The notes beneath the pieces are model-generated. The model worked only from the letters and a program-made list of their open reading frames with translations, had not been told where the DNA came from and made no database searches. Below, one piece after another: positions 1-5,823 of a stretch of 21,368 nt of DNA (position 1 is its first letter; every line of letters starts with the position of its first letter). Origin of the DNA: an uncultured Atopobium sp. (lineage in GTDB: Bacteria; Actinomycetota; Coriobacteriia; Coriobacteriales; Atopobiaceae); contig CAMPCT010000015.1 of NCBI GenBank assembly GCA_946647055.1, positions 1 through 21,368 of the forward strand, in the 5' to 3' direction. Position numbers and translations under genes: made by a program.

Positions 1-402
1 GGTCTATTTGGGGGCGCACCCACGGGCTCAGGCGCGTTAGGGGAGTGCGTCGACGTACTCTTCCGGGGCTTGCGAGAACGCGTCGACCGAGAGGCGCGTT
101 CTCGCGCGGGTGGGGTGAGAACGCGTCGACCGAGAGGCGTGTTCTTGCGAGTGACTGGCTTCTTGTCCCGTCGTGCCCGCCTGAGCCCGCACCGTCTTCT
201 CACGACAAGTCCGCTACCTGCACTTTCACAGCTGCTCCACAACCGCTCTCCTGGCGGGGCATCGCTAAGGCGGGCCCGTGCAACCAATCCTACCTGCGGA
301 TGGACCGCCATTTGTTTGAAACGTGCAAGAGAGTGGCAGGCTTCTGAAATGAGTTGTGCGAGCGAGGCTCATCTGGCATGGCTTACCACCTAACCTCGAG
401 TT
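1..402. other. Gene-free accessory flank left of the nuclease-like gene
   Basis: I see no convincing protein or RNA gene here. Open frames run through the hairpin repeats, but all lack a ribosome binding site and are explained by the repeats. The stretch holds two hairpin repeats (72-105 and 118-145). A short near-perfect palindrome at 44-59 is centred on GTCGAC and shares the CGTCGAC core of those repeats, so it may be a decayed relative. The remaining roughly 250 bases before the gene at 403 have visibly lower G+C than the dcw genes. They contain only a weak TTGAAA (316-321) with no matching -10, so I cannot place a promoter for the downstream gene. Confidence 0.5.
72..145 (+). repeat. Upstream hairpin repeat pair (REP-like)
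   Basis: Two copies of a palindromic repeat with an asymmetric 12-base loop. Copy 1 (72-105) has a perfect 11-bp stem, GCGAGAACGCG pairing with CGCGTTCTCGC, around the loop TCGACCGAGAGG (83-94). Copy 2 (118-145) has an 8-bp stem around the identical loop at 126-137. Its one stem change (C to T at 140) gives a G-T wobble and so keeps pairing in RNA. The stems start 43 bases apart, and a GGGGTG linker precedes copy 2. The same unit recurs three times at 1363-1475. The size, stem-loop form and extragenic position resemble REP elements. No mobilising enzyme of the known REP type (RAYT) is visible. Confidence 0.85.
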
Positions 403-1353
403 ATGAGCATCTATTTGGCATACCAGTCCTCGCTCGGCTACTTCAAGCGCACCTCTGCCCTGAGGAAGCCCGTGCTCGTGTCGTCCCTTGGCGATTGCGA
501 GTGTTCGCTACATGCTCTCATGCAGCGCGAGAGTGCGCTTGGGTCACTTGGATGCGACACAGCCCCTCTCCAAGTCATCGTCGATGACAGGGGGAAGGTG
601 AGAGCCTCGGATTGGTGCTCCTGTCGCCTTTGGTCGCATCCTATTCCGCCGGGTTCGTTTGTCTCGCCAATCCGCGGCATCTATGTGAGCACGCCAGAGT
701 TCTGTTTTCTCCAACTCGCCTCCTGCTTGTCCCGGATCGAGTTGATTCGTCTCGGATATGAGATGTGCGCCACATATCGCCTCGACCCACGGGAGGAGAA
801 GGGCTTTTCCGAATGCAGCGCCCTCACATCGAAGGAGAGGCTGCTCGACTATCTCGATGGGACTGGGGACACTCTTGCTACGCACAAGGCGGAGGAAGCC
901 TTGGCATGGGTTGTCGACGGGTCTGCGTCTCCGCGAGAAACGATCACCTCAATGCTCGTCTCCCTTCCGACCGAGATGGGTGGGCGAGAGGTGGGACTGC
1001 CTGCTTTGAACTGGGAGCTTATGGTGGGGGAGGGTCGAGACGCGAAATGTCGTCGCATCGACCTGTACTGGCCAGAGAGTCGGTTCGGCCTTGAGTATGA
1101 CAGCGACGAAGAACATTCTGGCCCGGATGAACTGTCACGCGATTCGGTTCGGGAGAAGGAGATTGAACTCCAGGGCGTGCGGCTTGCCCGGGTGACCAAT
1201 GCCGAACTCAAGACGGAGCAGGGTAGGGAACTGCTCCACAAGACCATCTGCAAGGGGTTGGGCAGGAAATACGTCGCGCCGAGTGCCAGGGGCCGATACG
1301 TTCGGCGGCGGCTCGCCACCTTGTTGCTCGCCCCACACCACACGATGCTGTAG
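403..1353 (+). CDS. Hypothetical protein with a Vsr/DUF559-like PD-(D/E)XK nuclease domain
   Basis: A 316-residue protein of unproven function. The C-terminal half (about 176-272) has the layout of the Vsr/DUF559 endonuclease-like fold: a Glu in SPRET (E179), then a RRIDLYWPES strand with D220, then FGLEYDSDEEH with E231, D233 and H238, then a helix rich in Arg/Glu and the strand GVRLARVTNAEL. The acidic residues expected for metal binding are present, so the domain may be active. The N-terminal part (about 60-125) with RGIYVSTPE followed by a hydrophobic helix recalls the linker of AbiEi-like/DUF559 proteins common in Actinobacteria. The start at ATG 403 gives an N-terminus (SIYLAYQSSLGYF) that I associate with coriobacterial relatives, but there is no clear Shine-Dalgarno. 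G+C is lower than in the dcw genes. Hairpin repeats flank it on both sides. It could be a defence, antitoxin-like or repeat-associated nuclease; this is inference. Confidence 0.7.
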   Translation: MSIYLAYQSSLGYFKRTSALRKPVLVSSLGDCECSLHALMQRESALGSLGCDTAPLQVIVDDRGKVRASDWCSCRLWSHPIPPGSFVSPIRGIYVSTPEFCFLQLASCLSRIELIRLGYEMCATYRLDPREEKGFSECSALTSKERLLDYLDGTGDTLATHKAEEALAWVVDGSASPRETITSMLVSLPTEMGGREVGLPALNWELMVGEGRDAKCRRIDLYWPESRFGLEYDSDEEHSGPDELSRDSVREKEIELQGVRLARVTNAELKTEQGRELLHKTICKGLGRKYVAPSARGRYVRRRLATLLLAPHHTML

Positions 1354-1360
1354 CCGTCTT

Positions 1361-1477
1361 GTGAGAACGCGTCGACCGAGAGGCGCGTTCTTTCTCGAGT
1401 GGGGTGAGAACGCGTCGACCGAGCGGCGCGTTCTTCGGGAGTTGTGAGAACGCGTCGACTGGGAGGCGCGTTCTCGC
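1361..1477 (+). repeat. Downstream triple hairpin repeat array (REP-like)
   Basis: Three more copies of the unit seen at 72-145, in the same orientation. Stems are at 1364-1371 with 1384-1391, 1407-1414 with 1427-1434, and 1446-1454 with 1467-1475. All keep AGAACGCG pairing with CGCGTTCT and a 12-base loop. Loop variants are TCGACCGAGAGG (identical to the upstream copies), TCGACCGAGCGG and TCGACTGGGAGG. Spacing is 43 then 40 bases, matching the upstream pair. The first copy begins only 10 bases after the stop codon of the gene at 403-1353 and is followed by TTTCT, so it may also serve as that gene's transcript end. Substitutions lie in loops and linkers rather than stems, which suggests selection on the structure. 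Confidence 0.88.
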
Positions 1478-1534
1478 GCCAATGGGGCGACGCGCCTTGC
1501 CCCTCACATCTCTGCCACAACGCGTTCGAATATG

Positions 1535-1564
1535 ACCTGTTCGGTTTTTGCCGGACAGGTTTTT
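1535..1564 (+). terminator. Rho-independent terminator before the dcw cluster
   Basis: A 10-bp stem, ACCTGTTCGG (1535-1544) with CCGGACAGGT (1551-1560), contains one G-T wobble and a 6-base loop TTTTTG. It is followed directly by a T run (1560-1564). It points in the + direction and would stop transcripts from the accessory gene before mraZ. Confidence 0.75.
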
Positions 1565-1679
1565 CGTTGGTGCCCCCACCTTCCCCCACCACAACATCTA
1601 GTGGTCAAGGAGAGGTCAAAGGCCCCGTTTGACCCCACATGTGAACCGTTCATCCCACGAAAATGTTACATAGGGAAGA

Positions 1680-1709
1680 AAAGTGGGGGAAAGTGTGGCG
1701 TAGTGTCGG
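1680..1709 (+). promoter_or_regulatory. Triple MraZ-type operator boxes
   Basis: Three repeats start exactly 10 bases apart: AAAGTGGGGG (1680), AAAGTGTGGC (1690) and the weaker GTAGTGTCGG (1700). MraZ is known to bind tandem boxes upstream of its own gene; the core described in Mollicutes is AAAGTG followed by T or G, and in E. coli it is TGGGN repeats. A spacing of one helical turn fits an oligomeric ring protein binding one face of the DNA. The site lies 69-98 bases before the mraZ start, as expected for autoregulation of the cluster. Confidence 0.65.
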
Positions 1710-1715
1710 ATTTGG

Positions 1716-1723
1716 TGTAAAGT
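1716..1723 (+). promoter_or_regulatory. Possible -10 element for mraZ
   Basis: TGTAAAGT contains TAAAGT (1718-1723), a moderate match to TATAAT, 54 bases before the mraZ start and just after the MraZ boxes. No good -35 lies 16-18 bases upstream; that position falls inside the boxes, so MraZ binding would block RNA polymerase. The call rests on position and on similarity to the -10-like motifs before murD, murC, sepF and divIVA. Confidence 0.35.
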
Positions 1724-1777
1724 CGTACCTATCCCACTGGGGATGACTGTCTGTCGATGTCGTGAAAGGAGGGTGAG

Positions 1778-2206
1778 ATGCTCGTCGGTTCGTACCAGCG
1801 CAGCATGGACTCCAAGTCCCGCGTCACCCTCCCGGCTGGCTTCCGCAAGCAGCTTGGCGACGTCGTCTACCTCATCCGCAGGACGGATGCCCTCCACGGC
1901 TACTCGGAGGAGAGCTACAACACCTGGATCGAGAGCCTCGGCCTCGACCCCAGGAGTCGCAACGACGCCGAGCTGCTCGGTCTCATCGCCAGCTCGACCG
2001 CCATGGTCGAGCTCGACAAGGCCGGTCGCCTGGCACTGGGCAAGGTCGAGGAGTCCGATCCCGGTGCCATCGCCACGCTCGGTCTCGAGGGCGACGTCAT
2101 GGTCGTCGGCGCCTTCGACCACTTCGAGATCCGCAACGTCGAGGTCCACGCCTCCAAGCAGGTGGACCGCGCCGAGCGCCTCGAGGGCCTGCTCTTCCGC
2201 GATTAG
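1778..2206 (+). CDS. mraZ: Transcriptional regulator MraZ
   Basis: A 142-residue protein of the double SpoVT/AbrB fold, close to the usual MraZ length. MraZ forms a ring and binds tandem boxes in front of the dcw cluster, acting mainly as an autorepressor. Both copies of the family's DxxxR motif are present: DSKSR at 11-15 and DKAGR at 80-84, each followed by a hydrophobic strand (VTLPA, LALGK). The opening MLVGSYQRSMDSKSR is typical of the N-terminus. The ATG at 1778 follows AAAGGAGGG with good spacing. It is the first gene of the cluster, with candidate operator boxes directly upstream and rsmH starting 17 bases after its stop. Nothing odd is seen. Confidence 0.96.
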   Translation: MLVGSYQRSMDSKSRVTLPAGFRKQLGDVVYLIRRTDALHGYSEESYNTWIESLGLDPRSRNDAELLGLIASSTAMVELDKAGRLALGKVEESDPGAIATLGLEGDVMVVGAFDHFEIRNVEVHASKQVDRAERLEGLLFRD

Positions 2207-2222
2207 GCAAGGAGGGGTTGTC

Positions 2223-3173
2223 TTGACAAGCGAATATCGGCACGTACCCGTGATGCTCGAGGAGGTCCTGCGTGAGCTGGACCCCAAGCCGGGAGACGTC
2301 GTCTGCGACTGCACCCTGGGCGGGGCCGGCCACACGGTCGAGCTCGCCCGCCGCATCCAGCCCGAGGGGCTCTCCCTTGGGATCGACCAGGACGACATGG
2401 CGCTCGAGGCTGCCGAGAGGCGCATGGCCAAGGAGGCCCCCGAGGCCGCCCGCCTGTTCCTCAAGGGCAACTTCGGTGACCTCGACGAGCTCCTCCTGAA
2501 GGCGCGCGTCGACGGGGTCGACTGCTTCCTGTTCGACCTCGGCGTCTCCTCCCCCCAACTCGATATTCCCGAACGGGGCTTCTCCTACCACGAAGACGCC
2601 CCACTTGACATGCGGATGGATCCGGGGAACAACACCCTAACCGCAGCAGAGGTCATCAATACCTACAACGAAACCGACCTCACCCGGATCCTCCGCCTGT
2701 ACGGTGACGAGAGCCATGCCGCGCGCATCGCACGAGAGATCGTCCGACGCCGCGGCAAGGCCCCCATCACCACCACCCTCGAGCTCGTCGATGCGATCAA
2801 GGCGGGGATTCCCGCCGCCGCGCGTCGCCATGGCGGACACCCCGCGCGCAAGTCCTTCCAGGCCCTGCGCATCGAGGTGAACCACGAGCTCGAGGTCCTC
2901 GAGAGAGGGCTCGAGGCTGCGATCCGCTGGGCCAACCCAGGCGGAAGGATCTGCGTCATCAGCTACCACTCGCTCGAGGACCGCATCGTCAAGCACGTCT
3001 TTGGCGAGATGTCACGGGGCTGCACCTGCCCGCCGGAGCTTCCGGTGTGCGTGTGCGGGAACGTGCCGATAGTCGACGTCAGGACGAGGCGTCCCCTCAC
3101 CGCAGGCGAGGGGGAGCTCGAGGCCAACCCCCGGGCTCGCAGCGCCAAGATGCGCGTGGCGGTCAAGCTCTAG
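2223..3173 (+). CDS. rsmH: 16S rRNA (cytosine-1402-N4)-methyltransferase RsmH
   Basis: A 316-residue cytoplasmic S-adenosylmethionine methyltransferase (formerly MraW) that methylates N4 of C1402 in the ribosomal P site. Visible motifs: HVPVMLEEVL at the start (7-16); the SAM-binding loop TLGGAGHT (31-38); GIDQD (53-57); DLGVSSPQLD; the GFSY and DMRMD segments; KSFQALRIEVNHEL; ISYHSLEDRIVK; and a Cys-rich stretch (CTCPPELPVCVCG) near the end. I chose the TTG at 2223 because GGAGGGG ends 5 bases before it and translation then begins just ahead of the conserved HVPV. An upstream reading in the same frame would overlap mraZ without support. A long unusual T-free leader separates it from the next gene. 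Confidence 0.96.
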   Translation: MTSEYRHVPVMLEEVLRELDPKPGDVVCDCTLGGAGHTVELARRIQPEGLSLGIDQDDMALEAAERRMAKEAPEAARLFLKGNFGDLDELLLKARVDGVDCFLFDLGVSSPQLDIPERGFSYHEDAPLDMRMDPGNNTLTAAEVINTYNETDLTRILRLYGDESHAARIAREIVRRRGKAPITTTLELVDAIKAGIPAAARRHGGHPARKSFQALRIEVNHELEVLERGLEAAIRWANPGGRICVISYHSLEDRIVKHVFGEMSRGCTCPPELPVCVCGNVPIVDVRTRRPLTAGEGELEANPRARSAKMRVAVKL

Positions 3174-3227
3174 CGAGCGCCCGCGCACGGAAGGTCACAG
3201 AACGGGCCTTGTGCCCGAGACGTGAAT

Positions 3228-3375
3228 AGCACCACAACGCACCACCACGCACCACAAACGCAGCCCAAACGCACCACCAACGCACCACCGCCGCACCACA
3301 CCACAAACACAACAGCACCAACGCGGCACAAACGAACCACGGACGAACCACCAACGCACCACCAAGGAGCCACCA
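3228..3375 (+). promoter_or_regulatory. 148-base T-free, C/A-rich leader before ftsL
   Basis: From the A at 3228 to the A of the ftsL ATG at 3375 the + strand contains no T at all and only 21 G by hand count; the rest is C and A. It looks built from a degenerate unit of about 11 bases around ACGCACCACC. The transcript here would have no U, so it should be nearly unstructured, and because every stop codon needs U it is open in all three frames. A small hairpin (CGGGC 3203-3207 with GCCCG 3213-3217) lies just before it. C-rich, G-poor, unstructured RNA is the type of sequence bound by Rho, so a rut-like or translation-enhancing leader is possible. That role is inference. Confidence 0.6.
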
Positions 3376-4007
3376 TGAGCTACGCAGGATCAGAGGCCGT
3401 GAGCCTTGCATACGCCGAGAGGAGCCAGGCATACGAGCGCACCGCGCTTCGCCCGGCCTTCGAGGTAGTCAATGGCGCAGGCCTCGACGCCCGCGTGCGC
3501 CAGGGTGTCTCCGACGACTTCATCACGAAGGTGAGGATCGCGCTCGTCGCCGTCGTTACCGTCGTTGTGCTTGGCGCCTGCCGCATCGGCATCTGCGCCA
3601 TGACGCTCACCACCCTCCAGTCGAACAGCGCCCTCCGTGCCGAGATCAAGCAGGCGCAGGCGCTCGAGACGGACCTCAAGGTCACGGGCTCGCTCCTCTC
3701 GGACAGCTCGCGCATCGACCGCATCGCCACGCAGAACTACGGTATGGTGAAGGTGACCGAGTACGAGACCATCTCCATCCCCCTCGTCGACGTGCCCCAG
3801 GTTGACGCCCAGGCGGAGGCCGAGGTCGCCGATCCCGCGGACGCCGCGATCGTCCAGGCGGAGGCCGACGAGGAGGAGCAGCCCCTCGTCACCACCATGG
3901 CGATGCCCAAGGCCGAGGAGACGGAGGGCGAGGCGGAGGACGAGCCCAGCCTCTTTGACTGGGCGGATGCGGTCCATAGGCCCGACGGCCAGTACGCGCA
4001 CGCATAG
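3375..4007 (+). CDS. ftsL: FtsL/DivIC-like septum formation protein
   Basis: A 210-residue bitopic membrane protein in the ftsL position of the cluster. It has a cytoplasmic N-terminus (1-52), one membrane segment (about 53-76, rich in Val/Ala/Ile/Leu), then a predicted coiled coil (about 77-115). This is followed by SRIDRIATQNYGMVK (112-126), which matches the characteristic end of the FtsL/DivIC extracellular domain. FtsL links FtsQ to FtsW-FtsI activation. The start at ATG 3375 has AAGGAG at 3364-3369. An upstream in-frame GTG at 3222 would add a His/Thr/Pro-rich tail encoded by the T-free stretch and has no good ribosome binding site. Odd: residues 140-210 form a long acidic Ala/Glu/Asp-rich extension not needed by the family. 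Sequence identity in this family is always low, so the name rests on topology and context. Confidence 0.8.
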   Translation: MSYAGSEAVSLAYAERSQAYERTALRPAFEVVNGAGLDARVRQGVSDDFITKVRIALVAVVTVVVLGACRIGICAMTLTTLQSNSALRAEIKQAQALETDLKVTGSLLSDSSRIDRIATQNYGMVKVTEYETISIPLVDVPQVDAQAEAEVADPADAAIVQAEADEEEQPLVTTMAMPKAEETEGEAEDEPSLFDWADAVHRPDGQYAHA

Positions 4008-4015
4008 GCAGCCCC

Positions 4016-5803
4016 ATGGCTCGCGGCGGGCGACAGTCACGTTCCGGTGACAGGGACAGGCGCGGCTCCTCTTACGACGAGGCGCCGCGCTCTTCACGTG
4101 GCGGGGTGCCCTCCGTAGCGAACCCCGCCATCATGCGTCTCGTCGAGACCATCTTCTTCGCCCTCATCGGCATCGTCGTGCTGCGCCTGGTGTGGATCCA
4201 GGTCATAGACGGGCCGCGCCTCGCCGAGCGCGCGGAGACCCAGCGCACCAACGTCGCCGTGATCAACGCCAAGCGCGGCACCATCTACGACCGCAACGGC
4301 AACGTGCTGGCGATGAGCGTGGACTGCAAGACCATCTACTGCAATCCCAAGGAGGTCACGGACGCGCCGCGGACGGCCCGCGTGCTCGCGTCGGTCCTTG
4401 GCGGCAACGGCTCCGACTACCTCGAGATAGTCGCCATGGACACCACCTTCGTCTATGTTGAGCGCCAGGTGGACGACACGGTGGCGGCGGACCTCAAGCA
4501 GGCCCTCGCCGACGAGGGCCTCACGGGCATCTACTTCCTGCCCGACACCAAGCGCATCTACCCCTATGGCGCGACGGGCGGCCAGGTGCTGGGCGTCGTG
4601 GGCATCGACGGGGACGGCCTCTCGGGCATCGAGCTGTACTACAACGACATCCTGCGTGGCGTCAACGGCGAGCTGCGCATGGAGCTCTCGCGCGATGGCG
4701 ACCCCATCGCCGGCGGCAAGTCCACCATCATCGAGGCACAGAACGGCCAGGACATCGTCCTCTCCCTCGACATCGACATCCAGCGCATGGCCGAGGAGAT
4801 GATCGTCGAGGGCGTGCGCCAGTACGACGCGGAGTCGGGCTCGGTCATGGTCGTCGACCCGCAGAACGGCGAGATCCTCGCCGCCTGCTCGACGCCGCTG
4901 CTCGACCTCACCGACCCGTCCTCCATCGTTCCCGAGGCCCTCAAGCTGAGGCTCGTCTCGGACACCTACGAGCCGGGCTCGGTCTTCAAGGTGATCACGA
5001 TGACCACGGGCGTCGAGAACGGCGTCATCACGCCGGACACGCCCTACTCCGTCCCGGCCGAGGTCAGGATCGGCGACGACATGGTCCACGACGACGACGG
5101 GCGCGACTACACCATGGACATGGACGTCCGCGAGATCCTGCGCCGCTCCTCGAACACGGGGACCTCGCTCGTGGCGCGCGACCTTGGCCCCGATATGTTC
5201 GCGAACGGGGTAGCGGGCTTTGGCATCGGGACCCTCACGGGCATCGACTATCCCGGCGAGGTCCAGGGCCTCGTCCGCCAGCGCGACGAGTACGAGCTCT
5301 CCACCTGGCCCGTCATGTCGTTTGGCCAGGGCGTCGCGGTGCCGATGATCCAGATGGTGCGCGGCTTTGCCGCAATCGCCAACGACGGGGTTCCCTACAC
5401 GCCGCACTTCCTCGTCTCCGTGGGCGGACAGGCGGTCGACTGGCCGGCTCAGGCGCCCCTCTGCACACCCGAGACCGCCGCGACCATCACGGACATGCTG
5501 CGCGACGTCATGGACACGGGCACGGGCGCCGCGGGCGACGTCGCCGGCTATGACATCGCGGGCAAGACGGGCACGGGCGAGCAGGTCAAGGAGGGCGAGA
5601 CCGGCTACTCCGACTTCTACTACGTCTCGTCGCTGGTGGGCTATGCCAACGCGGACGACCCCGAGGTCATGGTCTACGTGGGCCTCAACGGCACGCCGTA
5701 CCTCTCGAGTGACTCGGCGGCGCCCGTCTTCTCGGCTATCATGGGAGAGGCGCTGGTCGACATGGGCGTCCAGCCCGTCGAGTCGGTCCCCGAGACCGAG
5801 TAG
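4016..5803 (+). CDS. ftsI: Septal peptidoglycan transpeptidase FtsI (class B PBP)
   Basis: A 595-residue class B penicillin-binding protein, the D,D-transpeptidase of the septum. A basic Arg/Ser-rich cytoplasmic N-terminus (1-38) precedes one membrane segment (about 43-63). The PBP dimerisation domain follows, with AKRGTIYDRNGNVLA (85-99). The transpeptidase domain has all three catalytic motifs: SVFK (322-325, nucleophile Ser322), SSN (378-380) and KTG (517-519). There is no PASTA domain after 580, so it is FtsI-like rather than SpoVD/PknB-linked. It starts at ATG 4016, 8 bases after ftsL, with only a weak AGGCAG site, so translational coupling is likely. It should pair with FtsW encoded downstream. 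Confidence 0.95.
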   Translation: MARGGRQSRSGDRDRRGSSYDEAPRSSRGGVPSVANPAIMRLVETIFFALIGIVVLRLVWIQVIDGPRLAERAETQRTNVAVINAKRGTIYDRNGNVLAMSVDCKTIYCNPKEVTDAPRTARVLASVLGGNGSDYLEIVAMDTTFVYVERQVDDTVAADLKQALADEGLTGIYFLPDTKRIYPYGATGGQVLGVVGIDGDGLSGIELYYNDILRGVNGELRMELSRDGDPIAGGKSTIIEAQNGQDIVLSLDIDIQRMAEEMIVEGVRQYDAESGSVMVVDPQNGEILAACSTPLLDLTDPSSIVPEALKLRLVSDTYEPGSVFKVITMTTGVENGVITPDTPYSVPAEVRIGDDMVHDDDGRDYTMDMDVREILRRSSNTGTSLVARDLGPDMFANGVAGFGIGTLTGIDYPGEVQGLVRQRDEYELSTWPVMSFGQGVAVPMIQMVRGFAAIANDGVPYTPHFLVSVGGQAVDWPAQAPLCTPETAATITDMLRDVMDTGTGAAGDVAGYDIAGKTGTGEQVKEGETGYSDFYYVSSLVGYANADDPEVMVYVGLNGTPYLSSDSAAPVFSAIMGEALVDMGVQPVESVPETE

Positions 5804-5823
5804 GCGCGAGGGAGGGTTCCAGA

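Larger units (their letters stand above)
1354..1777. other. Boundary region between accessory gene and dcw cluster
   Basis: No gene is seen in these 424 bases. In order it contains: three hairpin repeats (1363-1475); a short unremarkable spacer; a rho-independent terminator (1535-1564); an unremarkable stretch with a TTGACC (1629-1634) that lacks a paired -10; three 10-bp-spaced MraZ-type boxes (1680-1709); a possible -10 (1718-1723); and a strong ribosome binding site AAAGGAGGG (1765-1773) for mraZ. The terminator plus boxes suggest that dcw transcription starts here, independently of the accessory gene. Confidence 0.6.

Noticed and set aside
45..393. Open frames through the left hairpin repeats, with Arg-Thr-Arg-Arg-Pro-like peptides
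   Set aside because: They are translations of the palindromic repeat, lack ribosome binding sites, and the same peptides recur in frames over the right-hand array at 1199-1482.
403..1353. Insertion sequence or RAYT transposase inside the repeats
   Set aside because: No transposase motif (DDE or HUH with catalytic Tyr) is visible, the flanking repeats are in direct rather than inverted orientation, and no target duplication was seen.
72..1477. CRISPR array
   Set aside because: The repeats are palindromic with short similar linkers of about 12-15 bases, no unique spacers of normal length, and no cas genes are present.
3275..3300. G-quadruplex on the minus strand opposite the T-free leader
   Set aside because: Only GG pairs are present rather than runs of three or more G, so a stable quadruplex is doubtful.
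3222..3374. N-terminal extension of the FtsL-like protein from GTG 3222
   Set aside because: It would encode a His/Thr/Pro-rich tail solely because the T-free stretch has no stops; AAGGAG before ATG 3375 supports the shorter protein.
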